Shown: positions 8,687-17,647, counted from the stretch's first letter. The stretch is DNA of 37,340 nucleotides from CAJXZP01 sp041563475 (GCA_041563475.1 JBFFMY010000026.1:1-37340), one strand, 5' to 3'. Translations and numbers: made by a program. The notes: a model not told the origin generated them from the sequence alone.

Positions 8687-9499
8687 ATGATTATGAAAAA
8701 TGTAACAAAGTATATAACAGGATTTCTCGTATTATTTTTTCTGTTCGGAGAATTCACCAACGGATACGCGCAGCCTGTACCAGAAAATCCAGGTTTTAAG
8801 AGTCTTGTAGTTGATCAGGCAGGAATATTCTCGCTAGAACAAACTCAAGATTTAGAACGGGAACTAATTGCTTTTAGCGATTCTACCAGTAACCAAATAG
8901 TGATAGTTACTCTTACCGACTTAATGGATTACCAACCTTGGGAAGTGGCTCAAAATATTGGAAAAACATGGGGAGTAGGTCAATCCGATTTCAATAATGG
9001 GATTGTGATTTTAGTCAAACCTAAAATGGGAAATTCAAAAGGAGAGGTTTTTATCGCTACGGGTTACGGATTAGAAGGTGCTTTACCTGACGCCACTACT
9101 AAAATGATTGTGGAGCGAGAAATGATTCCTTATTTCAAACAAAACGATATGTTTGGAGGGGTGAAATCCGGACTAATTGCCATTAAAGCATTAGCTGTTG
9201 GGGAATACAACTCCGATGAGTATGCCAATAAATCAAAAAGAGAAATGTCTTGGTTTCCTATACTATTTATTTTAATTGTATTGGTGCTTTCTTTGTGGGG
9301 TAAAGCTAGGTCAGCTAAAGCCCATAGTATTAAAAACGATTTACCTTTTTGGACTGCATTTATGCTAATGAATCAAAGTCGCGGTCACGGTGGCTCTTAT
9401 GGCAATTTCACTTCTGGCGGAGGTGGATTTGGTGGTGGAGGTTTCGGAGGCTTCGGAGGCGGAGGCTTTGGCGGAGGTGGAGCTGGAGGTAGTTGGTAA
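8687..9499 (+). CDS. TPM-domain protein with glycine-rich tail (YgcG-like)
   Basis: A 270-residue exported membrane protein. Residues 1-28 form a signal peptide ending at GYAQ. The TPM domain follows (about 38-165) with VVDQAGIFSLEQ, NQIVIVTLTD and the NGIVILVKP and IATGYGLEGALPD blocks. A single membrane helix lies near residues 187-203 and a glycine-rich tail (GGGGFGGGGFGG pattern) fills the last 35 residues, ending GGSW as in YgcG-type proteins. The domain probably faces the periplasm. An in-frame ATG two codons in (8693) is an equally good start. The end is followed 10 nt later by the ion-channel gene. Confidence 0.85.
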   Translation: MIMKNVTKYITGFLVLFFLFGEFTNGYAQPVPENPGFKSLVVDQAGIFSLEQTQDLERELIAFSDSTSNQIVIVTLTDLMDYQPWEVAQNIGKTWGVGQSDFNNGIVILVKPKMGNSKGEVFIATGYGLEGALPDATTKMIVEREMIPYFKQNDMFGGVKSGLIAIKALAVGEYNSDEYANKSKREMSWFPILFILIVLVLSLWGKARSAKAHSIKNDLPFWTAFMLMNQSRGHGGSYGNFTSGGGGFGGGGFGGFGGGGFGGGGAGGSW

Positions 9500-9509
9500 T
9501 TTTTTGCGT

Positions 9510-10193
9510 ATGATATCAAAGGCTAAAAAATTCATAAAAAAAAACGATCACATTCTTCTTCTTGGAAGTTTGGTTTTTTTTATTGCCGCACCTATTTGGC
9601 AATCAATTATCCCCAGGTCAGAGTTTTTAATTGAAATAGCGATTCTATTAATAATTCTTTCGGGGCTAAGCGTTACCGTTTTCCAAGGTAAAAGCAGATT
9701 CAATATGGCTTTTTATTTTGGGGTTTTTGTCATCTTTTCCTCGCTGATAGATTTTATTTTTAACCTAGGAAATCAAGTTCATACTTTAATACAATATCTT
9801 GATGTTGTATTTTTTCTTATTCTCACTTTTATTTTGTTTAATGTTAATATAAAGGCACATAGTGTGAATACCGAAGTAATAGTTAATAGTATTTCAGGAT
9901 ATTTGCTATTAGGTATTAGCTGGGCTATTGTTGTAGCCATTGCAGGAAATTCAAATCCCAATGCTTTTTCTATAAATATTACGGAGGGAAATGCCATTTT
10001 TGATGAAATTTATTTTTCATTTGTTACCCTTGCAACACTAGGATATGGAGATATTCTTCCTGTTACTCCGGAAGCTAAGGTTATTAGTATTTTTATCGCA
10101 ATTACGGGGGCATTTTACAACACAATAGTACTTGGTTTAATTGTTGGGAAATTCATATCAACCCAAACGAACAACTCAAAATCTCAAAATTAA
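9510..10193 (+). CDS. Two-TM potassium-type ion channel
   Basis: A 227-residue inner-membrane protein with about six hydrophobic segments, the last two flanking a pore loop. The loop carries the selectivity-filter sequence TLATLGYGD, with GYGD at residues 178-181, which marks Ion_trans_2 (KcsA-type) potassium channels. I chose the ATG at 9510; an upstream in-frame ATG at 9390 would overlap the TPM tail and encode a low-complexity shadow of its glycine repeats. No cytoplasmic regulatory RCK domain follows. It sits between the TPM pair and the DnaJ-like gene (1 nt gap), so is probably co-transcribed with both. Confidence 0.85.
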   Translation: MISKAKKFIKKNDHILLLGSLVFFIAAPIWQSIIPRSEFLIEIAILLIILSGLSVTVFQGKSRFNMAFYFGVFVIFSSLIDFIFNLGNQVHTLIQYLDVVFFLILTFILFNVNIKAHSVNTEVIVNSISGYLLLGISWAIVVAIAGNSNPNAFSINITEGNAIFDEIYFSFVTLATLGYGDILPVTPEAKVISIFIAITGAFYNTIVLGLIVGKFISTQTNNSKSQN

Positions 10194-10194
10194 T

Positions 10195-10974
10195 ATGGGC
10201 TTTATTAAATGGTTAGGTGGAGGAATTGGTTGGACTTTAGGAGGTCCAATTGGGGCTTTAGCAGGTTTTGCCTTAGGTGCACTTTTTGATACATCGAGTA
10301 ATGTAGAATCAATTAATCAAACTTTCAACCAACAGAATCAACAAGGGCAAAGGACCCAAGCGGGTGATTTCGGAATGAGTATGGTCATTTTATCGGCATC
10401 CGTAATGAAGGCAGATAATAGGATAATGAGATCTGAGTTGGATTTTGTCAAAGCCTATTTGGTGAAACAATTTGGGGTAGAAAAGGCAAAAGAACTTACC
10501 ATAGCATTAAAAGAAGTACTTAATCACGATATTTCTGTTCGCCAAGTTTGCATGCAAATTAGAGCCAATATGACGCATGCCATGCGATTGCAATTGTTGC
10601 ATTATTTGTTTGGGGTAGCCTATGCAGATGCCAATGCACATAAATCGGAGTTGAACATGTTAAATACAATTGCTCGGTATTTAGGGATTTCTCAAAAGGA
10701 TTTTCACTCTATAAATGCGATGTTTAGTTATTCGGGAAGTAGTTCACGTCCCGGAAGTTCAATGTTAGGTGTTTCTGCTTCGTATAAAATTCTGGAAATT
10801 AGTTCCAAAGCAACCGATGATGAGGTTAAAAAGGCATACCGTAAAATGGCCGTAAAATATCATCCCGATAAAGTGGCTTCCTTGGGAGAAGAATTTCAAA
10901 ACGCAGCGAAAGAAAAATTTCAAAAGGTTCAACAAGCCTATGAAGAGGTTAAAAAGTCGCGTGGCATGAACTAA
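10195..10974 (+). CDS. TerB-DnaJ domain protein (DjlA-like)
   Basis: A 259-residue J-domain protein. The N-terminus is a glycine-rich hydrophobic hairpin (GGGIGWTLGGPIGALAGFALG) that may insert into the membrane. A TerB-like helical domain follows (about residues 55-165; FGMSMVILSASVMKADNRI and FGVAYADANAHKSE). The C-terminal J domain (about 197-257) contains the HPD motif at residues 223-225, needed to stimulate DnaK ATPase. This is the DjlA domain order. The start at 10195 lies 1 nt after the channel stop codon; the reading frame extends upstream but only inside the channel gene. It is probably a membrane-associated DnaK co-chaperone. Confidence 0.88.
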   Translation: MGFIKWLGGGIGWTLGGPIGALAGFALGALFDTSSNVESINQTFNQQNQQGQRTQAGDFGMSMVILSASVMKADNRIMRSELDFVKAYLVKQFGVEKAKELTIALKEVLNHDISVRQVCMQIRANMTHAMRLQLLHYLFGVAYADANAHKSELNMLNTIARYLGISQKDFHSINAMFSYSGSSSRPGSSMLGVSASYKILEISSKATDDEVKKAYRKMAVKYHPDKVASLGEEFQNAAKEKFQKVQQAYEEVKKSRGMN

Positions 10975-11039
10975 TAAGTTCACGAATTTTTGGCATATTC
11001 AGGAAATTCCCCAAATGTTAAATAAATACAATTAACCCC

Positions 11040-11069
11040 TTGAATATGTGTTCAAATGGGTTAAATTCG
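11040..11069 (+). promoter_or_regulatory. Promoter of the FKBP gene pair
   Basis: TTG (11040-11042), 19 nt, then TAAATTCG (11062-11069). The spacing is exact and the -7 element has one mismatch to TAnnTTTG. The leader would be about 30 nt. Confidence 0.6.
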
Positions 11070-11103
11070 CGCCTTCAAAATTTAAGCAAATAAAAAAAGA
11101 CAG

Positions 11104-11820
11104 ATGAAATTAAATGGAATATTAGTAGCCGTGGCGTTAGGAGCTATGGTTTTTACAGGATGTGAAAATACAGGTAGTTCAGAATTCAAGGTGGAAGACG
11201 TGAAGTTAGAAACTAAGGAAGATACAATTAGCTATATTATTGGAATGTTTGATGGAATGCAAGCCAAAAAGGCGGGATTAGCCGTTCACAATGAATTAGC
11301 TATGGCCGCTGGTGCGAAAGCCATGTTTAATGACGATTCTACAGCAATTATGTCAATGGAAGATGCAAGTACAATGGTACAAGCGTACTTTCAAGAATTG
11401 CAAAATGCCAAAAACGAAGAATTGTATGGATCTGCAAAAACGGAAGGTGAAGATTATTTAAGAGAAAAAGAATCTCAACCAGGTATTGTGGCAACAGGTA
11501 CAGGTTTGCTTTATGAGGTGGTTAGCCCAGGTTCTGGAAACTCTCCTATGGCAACTGATCAAGTTACTGTTCATTATACTGGAAAATTAATTGACGGATC
11601 TGTATTTGACAGTTCGGTGGAAAGAGGTGAACCTGCAACATTCGCGTTGAATCAAGTTATTCCAGGATGGACTGAAGGATTGCAACTTATGACAATTGGC
11701 TCTAAGTATAACTTTCATATTCCTTACTATTTAGCTTATGGCGAGCAAGGAAGAGGAGAAACAATTCCTCCGTATGCAACTTTAGTATTTGAAGTTGAAT
11801 TAATTAAAATTGGAGAATAA
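11104..11820 (+). CDS. FKBP-type peptidyl-prolyl isomerase, lipoprotein
   Basis: A 238-residue FKBP with a lipoprotein signal peptide: lipobox VFTGC with the lipidated Cys at residue 20. An N-terminal helical dimerisation domain (FKBP_N type, about 30-125) precedes the FKBP domain (about 130-238). The latter has VTVHYTGKLIDGSVFDSS, VIPGWTEGLQLM and YGEQGRGETIPPYATLVFEVEL, including the aromatic and Asp residues of the active pocket. It should act on folding proteins in the periplasm or at the outer membrane. It is followed 11 nt later by a paralogue; the two share long identical DNA blocks in the FKBP part. Confidence 0.92.
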   Translation: MKLNGILVAVALGAMVFTGCENTGSSEFKVEDVKLETKEDTISYIIGMFDGMQAKKAGLAVHNELAMAAGAKAMFNDDSTAIMSMEDASTMVQAYFQELQNAKNEELYGSAKTEGEDYLREKESQPGIVATGTGLLYEVVSPGSGNSPMATDQVTVHYTGKLIDGSVFDSSVERGEPATFALNQVIPGWTEGLQLMTIGSKYNFHIPYYLAYGEQGRGETIPPYATLVFEVELIKIGE

Positions 11821-11831
11821 AACGAATATCA

Positions 11832-12566
11832 ATGAAAGCAATATATAAATATGGTTTGGTAATTCTTGCCTTTGTTTTTACTGGAAATGTTAGTGCACAA
11901 GACACTAAGAAGAGTAAGAGCAAGAAAAAGAAGTCTCAGACTGAAGAAATAACAACAATGGCATTAAACATGAACGACACGATAACTAAGGTAAGTTACG
12001 CCTTAGGATTAAATATCGTTACTAATTTAAAACAACAAGGTTTAGATACTTTAGATCAAGCGGCTTTTGCGCAAGGAATTAAAGAGGCGATGGCTGGTGA
12101 TTCTACATTGCTAACGGATCAAGAAAGTAATCAAGTATTGCAAGCTTATTTTGCAGAAATTCAACAAAAACAAACGGAAATGGCATCAAAAGAAGGTGAT
12201 GCGTTTTTAGCAAATAACGCGAAACGTCCAGAAGTAACGGTTACATCAACTGGACTTCAATTTGAGGTAATTAAAGCGGCAGAAGGCCCTAAGCCTGTGG
12301 CAACTGATCAAGTTACTGTGCATTACCGTGGAACATTATTAAACGGAAAACAATTTGATAGTTCATACGATAGAGGACAACCCGCAACGTTTGGTTTAAA
12401 TCAGGTTATTCCAGGGTGGACAGAAGGTGTTCAATTAATGTCTGTGGGTTCGACTTACAGATTTTATATTCCTTACAATTTAGCGTATGGCGAAAAAGGT
12501 GCAGGAGCAGATATCCCACCATATTCAGCATTGATTTTTGACGTAGAGTTGATTAAAATCAACTAA
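11832..12566 (+). CDS. FKBP-type peptidyl-prolyl isomerase, soluble periplasmic paralogue
   Basis: A 244-residue tandem paralogue of the preceding gene. It has a conventional signal peptide (about residues 1-22, ending NVSAQ) with no lipobox, then a Lys/Ser-rich linker, a FKBP_N-like helical region and a FKBP domain (VTVHYRGTLLNGKQFDSS, VIPGWTEGVQLM, YGEKGAGADIPPYSALIFDVELI). It is therefore likely free in the periplasm, whereas its neighbour is membrane-anchored. A strong terminator follows 20 nt after the stop, closing this two-gene operon. Confidence 0.92.
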   Translation: MKAIYKYGLVILAFVFTGNVSAQDTKKSKSKKKKSQTEEITTMALNMNDTITKVSYALGLNIVTNLKQQGLDTLDQAAFAQGIKEAMAGDSTLLTDQESNQVLQAYFAEIQQKQTEMASKEGDAFLANNAKRPEVTVTSTGLQFEVIKAAEGPKPVATDQVTVHYRGTLLNGKQFDSSYDRGQPATFGLNQVIPGWTEGVQLMSVGSTYRFYIPYNLAYGEKGAGADIPPYSALIFDVELIKIN

Positions 12567-12586
12567 TTCAATTGAATAATTTAAGG

Positions 12587-12618
12587 AAAGCCTCTTCATT
12601 TGAAGAGGCTTTTTTTTT
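12587..12618 (+). terminator. Terminator of the FKBP operon
   Basis: A 12-bp perfect stem (AAAGCCTCTTCA / TGAAGAGGCTTT) with a 2-nt nominal loop, running into a T tract: a strong Rho-independent terminator for the plus strand. Confidence 0.9.
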
Positions 12619-12630
12619 AGGGTAAAGGCA

Positions 12631-12662
12631 AAAAAAACCTCGTTCCATTTCTGAAACGAGGT
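12631..12662 (-). terminator. Terminator of sodA
   Basis: ACCTCGTT and AACGAGGT form an 8-bp stem; read on the minus strand it is followed by seven T residues. It lies 22 nt beyond the superoxide dismutase stop codon, back to back with the FKBP terminator. Confidence 0.82.
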
Positions 12663-12684
12663 AACATGATTTGTAGAAATTGGT

Positions 12685-13293
12685 TTATTTAGCCGCTTTG
12701 TATCTTTCAGAAACTTCAGCCCAATTAATTACGTTGAAAAAGTTTTCCAAGTATTCTGGTCTTCTGTTTTGATATTTCAAATAGTAAGCGTGTTCCCAAA
12801 CATCCACACATAAAATTGGTGTTCCTTTAATTTCCGCAACGTCCATTAATGGGTTGTCTTGATTTGGCGTAGATGTAACGGCTAATTTCCCAGCTCCATC
12901 CACAATTAACCACGCCCAACCTGAGCCAAATCTAGTGGCCGCAGCACGCGCAAACTCATCTTTAAATCCTTCGAAAGAACCAAATTTAGCATCAATATCA
13001 GTAGCTAATTGACCAGTTGGTTGTCCACCACCATTTGGAGACATCACTTTCCAAAACATACAGTGGTTGTAATATCCACCACCATTATTTCTAACAGCAG
13101 TACTTTGTTTTGAAATATCCTTTAGAAGGTCTTCAATTTTCATTGCTTCAGCTGGTGTTCCAGCAATTGCATTATTTAAGTTGTTGGTGTATCCCGCATG
13201 GTGTTTATCATGGTGAATCTCCATGGTCATCGCGTCAATATGTGGCTCGAGTCCGTTAAACGCGTAAGGTAAATCTGGTAATGTATATGACAT
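12685..13293 (-). CDS. sodA: Superoxide dismutase, Mn/Fe family
   Basis: A 202-residue cytoplasmic dismutase of superoxide. The four metal ligands are visible: His27 (IHHDKHH), His77 (YYNHCMFW), Asp164 and His168 (DVWEHAYY). Gly73 replaces the FeSOD-type outer-sphere glutamine, while Gln145 in NQDNP occupies the MnSOD position, so manganese is the likely metal, although cambialistic use cannot be excluded from sequence. There is no signal peptide. It stands alone with its own terminator. Confidence 0.95.
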   Translation of the reverse strand: MSYTLPDLPYAFNGLEPHIDAMTMEIHHDKHHAGYTNNLNNAIAGTPAEAMKIEDLLKDISKQSTAVRNNGGGYYNHCMFWKVMSPNGGGQPTGQLATDIDAKFGSFEGFKDEFARAAATRFGSGWAWLIVDGAGKLAVTSTPNQDNPLMDVAEIKGTPILCVDVWEHAYYLKYQNRRPEYLENFFNVINWAEVSERYKAAK

Positions 13294-13575
13294 AATACTT
13301 AATTTTTTTACGATTTATAAATGTGCCGTAAAGCTACTATCAAATTTAAAAAATGAAGGGCAACTACACATATTAATTTTAATGGTAATATTTATTTGAT
13401 TTATAGGATCAAATCAATCCCTCCGGTAAACCTCTTATTGAATTGTTTTAGGTTGTCTAAAAAATGTATAGATAGGTTCATTTCCTTTCGTTAATTTAGC
13501 GATTGTTATTACTTTTTCATTGTTCTCGAAGTATTTATTTGATATTCCCAGAACTTTTATGCGAATTTTACCACC
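13294..13575. other. Divergent intergenic region sodA / TPR protein
   Basis: 282 bp with no gene. On the minus side it holds the sodA -7 element. On the plus side it holds a variant -7 element TAATTTAG at 13492-13499. A six-codon ORF (13559-13579) overlaps the GTG start of the TPR gene. Confidence 0.6.
13341..13348 (-). promoter_or_regulatory. -7 element of sodA
   Basis: TAAATTTG on the minus strand, a full match to TAnnTTTG, 47 nt upstream of the sodA start. No TTG at the 19-nt position. Confidence 0.45.
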
Positions 13576-16500
13576 GTGAAACAAAGCGTTTTCTATCTTC
13601 TTCCAATACTAGTATTTAGTCTTTTTATTGTTAATCCTAATAAGGGATTTGGGCAATCTGAAGAAGAAATTCTTAATAGTATTGGCAATGAATTAGAAAA
13701 GGAATCGTCTAAAGAAAAGGAAGCTGCCCTGATTGATAAGGAATATAAGGCGCTTAAAGCGAAAGCGGATGGAGCATACCAAGATAAAAAATACGATAAA
13801 GCGAAAGATTATTATTCACAGATGCTTGCCCTAAAACCGGATTCTGATTATTCAAAAAATAAATTAGCCATAATTGAACAAAAAATAGCAGCAGAGAAAC
13901 TTGCTGCGAAACAAAAGGAATATGACGAATTAATAAAACAGGCCGACCTGCTTCTAGCGAGTGAGAAATGGACGGAGGCTACGGAAAAATATAAGGCAGC
14001 TTCTAATTTAATGCCCGGGGAGGCGTATCCAAAAGCGCAAGTGGCTAAAATGAAAAAGCTTCAGGCGGATGCCGTTGCAGCTGAAGCTGCTGCTGAAATT
14101 CAGAGGAAGTATGATATCTATGTATCCAAAGGAGATGCGGCAAAGGCTCAACAAAATTGGGAAGAGGCAACAAAGCAGTATACGCTAGCATCGAATACTA
14201 AAGCAGATGAAATTTATCCTAAAGACCAGATTAAGTTAATCGTTAAACTTAAAAAAGAAGCGGAAGAAAAGGCGGCAAAAGAAGTTACTGATAAAAAATA
14301 CAATATACTGATAGAGGGAGCGGATCAAGCCTTAAAAGATAAAAACTGGGATGAAGCCAAACAAAAATATACGCTTGCTTCTGAAACAAAACCACAAGAA
14401 ACGTATGCGAAGGCTCAATTAATCAAAGTAGATCAACTAAAGAAGGAATATTTTGCAAAACAAGAGCAAATAAAAATTGATGCCACATATACATCTCAAA
14501 TTCAAAAAGCAGATGAACTATATAATTCAGGTAGTTGGAACGAGTCGATAGGAATTTATCAACAAGCCAAAACTACAAAGCCAACTGAAAGCTATCCCTC
14601 TGCTCAAATCACCAAAGCAAAGAGTCGTATTCAGGAAGAATTAGATGCCCAAAAGAAGGCGGAGCAAATCGAAACAGACTTCCAAAAACAAAAGAAAATA
14701 GGAGAGGACGCATTAGCCAATGAAAATTGGCTAGTAGCTATTGAAGCCTTTTCTGCAGCCAAAGCTTTAAAACCGCAAAACACAGGAATTGAAGATTTGT
14801 TAACCCAAGCTAAATCGAGTAAAAGGGCAGCCGATGAATTAGCCTTAAAATCAAAAGCAGAGCAGGAAGCCAAGGAAAAAACGCAAAATCAATTTAATAG
14901 TGAAATGGCTATTGGGACACAGGCGATGAGTGCTAAAAATTGGGAAAGTGCGCGGGCAGCTTTTAAGAAAGCAAAGAGTTTAATACCAGATGAAACTTTA
15001 CCCGATCAAAAATTATCCGAATTGGATAATTTAATTGCGGAAGAAAAGGCGGCCAAACAAGAGGAAGAAGAAAAAAGAAGGGCTGAAATTATTGCTGAAA
15101 AGGAAAGACAAGAAGAACAAGCACGTTTAGCCGCTGAAAAGGAAGCAGAAGAAAAGGCGAGGAAAATTGAAGAAGCTAAACTTGCCGCAGAACTTTTAGC
15201 TGCAGAAGAGGCTAAAAAAATGGCTGAAGAAGAAGCAGAAAAAGCGCGAATATTAGAAGAAAAGAGGGTAGCAGCTGAACAACAAAAACAAACAAATGCA
15301 CAAAAGGAGAAGGAAGCCCAATTAGCAGCTCAAAAAGCCATAGAAGAAAGAATTCAAAAAGAACAAGCGGCTAAATTGGCCGCAGAAGCCGCAGCCATTG
15401 CAGAGGCAAAAAAACGCGAAGAGGAAAAAGAAGAAAAAATAGGATTGGAAAATGAGGCTAAAATAAAGGCTGAATTAGCAGAAGCGAAACTGCTGGAAGA
15501 CAAAAAAGCAACTCAATTGGCCGCAGCAGAGGAGGTAGAAATTCAAGTTAAAAAGCAAGCGGAATTTGATAAGGCATTTGAAGATTATAAAGCGGCAATT
15601 GCGCAAAATGATATTGAAAGTGCTGGACAGGCACTGGATGTTGCATTGTCTATTTTCCCAAAGGATAAGAAAGTGGATGCCATGGAAAGAGAGCTCATAA
15701 AGCTTTCAGCTGCACGAGATAAGGAGTTGGCAGATGCGAAGGCTAGTGAATTAAAAGAAGTACAGAATAATCAAAAATACCAAGAGTTGGTTTCGAAAGG
15801 AGATCAAGCTGTGGCAACATCTGATTTTAAAAAGGCTTCAGAATATTTTATTCAAGCCTTAGAATTAAAACCTAATGAAGAGTATCCAACAAATAAATTA
15901 TATGAAATAAAGGAACTTGAATATGCTGCAAATAAAGCAGAATTGGCAAAGCAACAAGAAATTGAAAAAGCATATGGCGTATTGATGACTAAGGGAGAAA
16001 GTGCCATAGGTATTAAAAATTGGGAAGAAGCCATGCAAAGTTTTCAGGAAGCACAAAAGTTAAAGCCGGATAATAACGGACCGAAAGAACGGATTGCAGA
16101 AGTTCAAAATCTGATTAAAAGGGAAGTTGAATTAGCGAAGCAATCGGCTGCAATGGATGCAGAGTATAATTTAAGAATGAAACAAGGGCAGGAGGCATTA
16201 GATCAAAGAAATTTTGCAGATGCGAAACGAAATTTTATGAGTGCTTTTAATATGAAGCCAAAAGAAGAACTCCCTCAAGAAAAATTAGCGGAGACAGAAA
16301 GGTTATGGGAACTTGCGCTTAAAGCAGAAAAAGAAGAGGCGGAGGCTAAAAAATTAGCGGAGATTGAAACTGTTTATACGGGGTTTATCCAATCAGGCGA
16401 TCAAGCGTTTTCAAGTGAATTATGGGAAGAAGCCATAAAAAATTACCAAAGTGCTTTGTCCACAAAACCGGATGAAGAATACCCAAAGCAGCGGTTGAAA

Positions 16501-17133
16501 GAATCCAAAGAAGCTAAAGAGGCAGCTTTGCTGTTCGCTGAAAAAATGCAGAAGGAAGAGCAAGCACGCTTGAAAGCTGAAGAGGAAGAAAGGATCAGGT
16601 TGGCAGAAGAAGCGGAAGCATTAATGAAAAAAGAGGAGACATTTAAGTTGGCTTTGAGTAGGGGAGACATAGCGATGGCGGAAAAGGATTATAAAAATGC
16701 GGTTTCCTCTTATCAAAAGGCGTTACAAATTCATCCCGATAATTCAGAAGTGATAAATAAACTCACAGATGCCAATTCAAAATATGAAATTGAAGAAGCG
16801 AAAAGAGTTGTAAGAGAAGCAGAAAGAAAACGATTAGCGGATATCGCTATGAAAAAAAGACAAGAAGCCGCTTTGAAAGAACGGGAAGAATATTTGGCGA
16901 AAATTAAACAGTATTCTTCAGAGGAGTTAGTCAAAAATTATCCCGATGGAATTACCGAGGAAATAGAAGAGATAGAAAGTACAGTAGTTACAAAAAGTAT
17001 AATCGTTGAAAATGGAGAGGGAAGATTCCTTATTCGATTTACCTATCCTTGGGGAGATGAATTCTATTATATAGATGGAAAAAAAGTAAGAGCAGATGCG
17101 TATTACTGGAGTATTAAAGAATACAAGTTTTAA
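13576..17133 (+). CDS. Giant secreted TPR / coiled-coil protein
   Basis: A 1185-residue protein starting at GTG: the signal peptide (MKQSVFYLLPILVFSLF..., ending GFGQ near residue 27) begins there, and the only nearby ATG is out of frame. I count about 13 degenerate TPR-like units of roughly 50 residues with the pattern Y-x3-GD-A-x5-W-x2-A-x3-Y-x2-A-x3-KP-x-E-x-YP-K: seven before and six after a long Ala/Glu/Lys-rich coiled coil at about residues 490-670. The last 80 or so residues form a separate acidic/aromatic domain (FTYPWGDEFYYIDGK). Probably a periplasmic or outer-membrane-attached scaffold; I do not recognise a named family and assign no function. It is followed closely (21 nt) by a convergent thioesterase. 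Confidence 0.85.
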   Translation: MKQSVFYLLPILVFSLFIVNPNKGFGQSEEEILNSIGNELEKESSKEKEAALIDKEYKALKAKADGAYQDKKYDKAKDYYSQMLALKPDSDYSKNKLAIIEQKIAAEKLAAKQKEYDELIKQADLLLASEKWTEATEKYKAASNLMPGEAYPKAQVAKMKKLQADAVAAEAAAEIQRKYDIYVSKGDAAKAQQNWEEATKQYTLASNTKADEIYPKDQIKLIVKLKKEAEEKAAKEVTDKKYNILIEGADQALKDKNWDEAKQKYTLASETKPQETYAKAQLIKVDQLKKEYFAKQEQIKIDATYTSQIQKADELYNSGSWNESIGIYQQAKTTKPTESYPSAQITKAKSRIQEELDAQKKAEQIETDFQKQKKIGEDALANENWLVAIEAFSAAKALKPQNTGIEDLLTQAKSSKRAADELALKSKAEQEAKEKTQNQFNSEMAIGTQAMSAKNWESARAAFKKAKSLIPDETLPDQKLSELDNLIAEEKAAKQEEEEKRRAEIIAEKERQEEQARLAAEKEAEEKARKIEEAKLAAELLAAEEAKKMAEEEAEKARILEEKRVAAEQQKQTNAQKEKEAQLAAQKAIEERIQKEQAAKLAAEAAAIAEAKKREEEKEEKIGLENEAKIKAELAEAKLLEDKKATQLAAAEEVEIQVKKQAEFDKAFEDYKAAIAQNDIESAGQALDVALSIFPKDKKVDAMERELIKLSAARDKELADAKASELKEVQNNQKYQELVSKGDQAVATSDFKKASEYFIQALELKPNEEYPTNKLYEIKELEYAANKAELAKQQEIEKAYGVLMTKGESAIGIKNWEEAMQSFQEAQKLKPDNNGPKERIAEVQNLIKREVELAKQSAAMDAEYNLRMKQGQEALDQRNFADAKRNFMSAFNMKPKEELPQEKLAETERLWELALKAEKEEAEAKKLAEIETVYTGFIQSGDQAFSSELWEEAIKNYQSALSTKPDEEYPKQRLKESKEAKEAALLFAEKMQKEEQARLKAEEEERIRLAEEAEALMKKEETFKLALSRGDIAMAEKDYKNAVSSYQKALQIHPDNSEVINKLTDANSKYEIEEAKRVVREAERKRLADIAMKKRQEAALKEREEYLAKIKQYSSEELVKNYPDGITEEIEEIESTVVTKSIIVENGEGRFLIRFTYPWGDEFYYIDGKKVRADAYYWSIKEYKF

Positions 17134-17154
17134 CGAATCCAGAATTCCTTTCAA

Positions 17155-17574
17155 TCACCTTTTCACTATAGCCATTGTTAACCTACAAGTGCACAATAAC
17201 TTATTGTCATCATTGAAAATCTCAATATCCCAAATATGTGATCTTGTACCAATGTGAAGTGGAGTTGCGGTACCAAATGCCCACCCCTTTATTCCTGGTC
17301 GAATGTGATTTGCAGTAATGGACTGACCAACCGCGTAATACTCATCCAGATTAACAATCATAGAGGATCCAATACTCCCTAAAGATTCCGCAAGAACAAC
17401 AGAAGCTCCACCATGTAAAATACCCATGGGTTGATGTGTTCGTTTATCAATAGGCATTTTCCCAGAAACTGTGTTAGAAGTGATTTCTGTTATTTCAATA
17501 CCCAAAGAGGTGTGAATGGTGTTTTTATCTCTGTCTACCCAAAATTCGGAGCTATAATCTTTGTGCCAAATCAT
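17155..17574 (-). CDS. Hotdog-fold thioesterase (PaaI/MenI type)
   Basis: A 139-residue single hotdog-domain acyl-CoA thioesterase. The PaaI/YdiI-type active-site stretch reads MGILHGGASVVLAESLGSIG: His and Gly for the oxyanion side and Glu63 as the catalytic acid. The central strand HIRPGIKGWAFGTATPLHIGTRSHIWDIEIF is also typical. In quinone-making bacteria such proteins act as DHNA-CoA thioesterase in menaquinone synthesis, a plausible role in a Bacteroidota member, but no other men gene is here. It is divergent from thioredoxin with 73 nt between starts. Confidence 0.87.
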   Translation of the reverse strand: MIWHKDYSSEFWVDRDKNTIHTSLGIEITEITSNTVSGKMPIDKRTHQPMGILHGGASVVLAESLGSIGSSMIVNLDEYYAVGQSITANHIRPGIKGWAFGTATPLHIGTRSHIWDIEIFNDDNKLLCTCRLTMAIVKR

Positions 17575-17621
17575 AATCTAAAATTGTAATTTATGTTACA
17601 TTCTCTTTTTACAAGAGGTTT

Positions 17622-17629
17622 TACCTTTG
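17622..17629 (+). promoter_or_regulatory. -7 element of thioredoxin
   Basis: TACCTTTG, a full match to TAnnTTTG, 18 nt before the thioredoxin start; no TTG at N19. Confidence 0.55.
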
Positions 17630-17647
17630 CACTACAAATTTAGAATT

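Noticed and set aside
9390..9509. Upstream extension of the ion-channel frame
   Set aside because: It encodes an Ala/Glu/Val-rich shadow of the glycine repeats of the TPM gene; the ATG at 9510 begins a normal membrane protein.
13559..13579. Six-codon ORF overlapping the TPR start as a leader peptide
   Set aside because: Too short to support and no regulatory codons or attenuator structure are visible.
14631..16934. Several antisense ORFs of 60-80 residues in the TPR gene
   Set aside because: Ser/Ala/Phe-rich mirrors of the Lys/Glu/Ala coding strand with no start signals.
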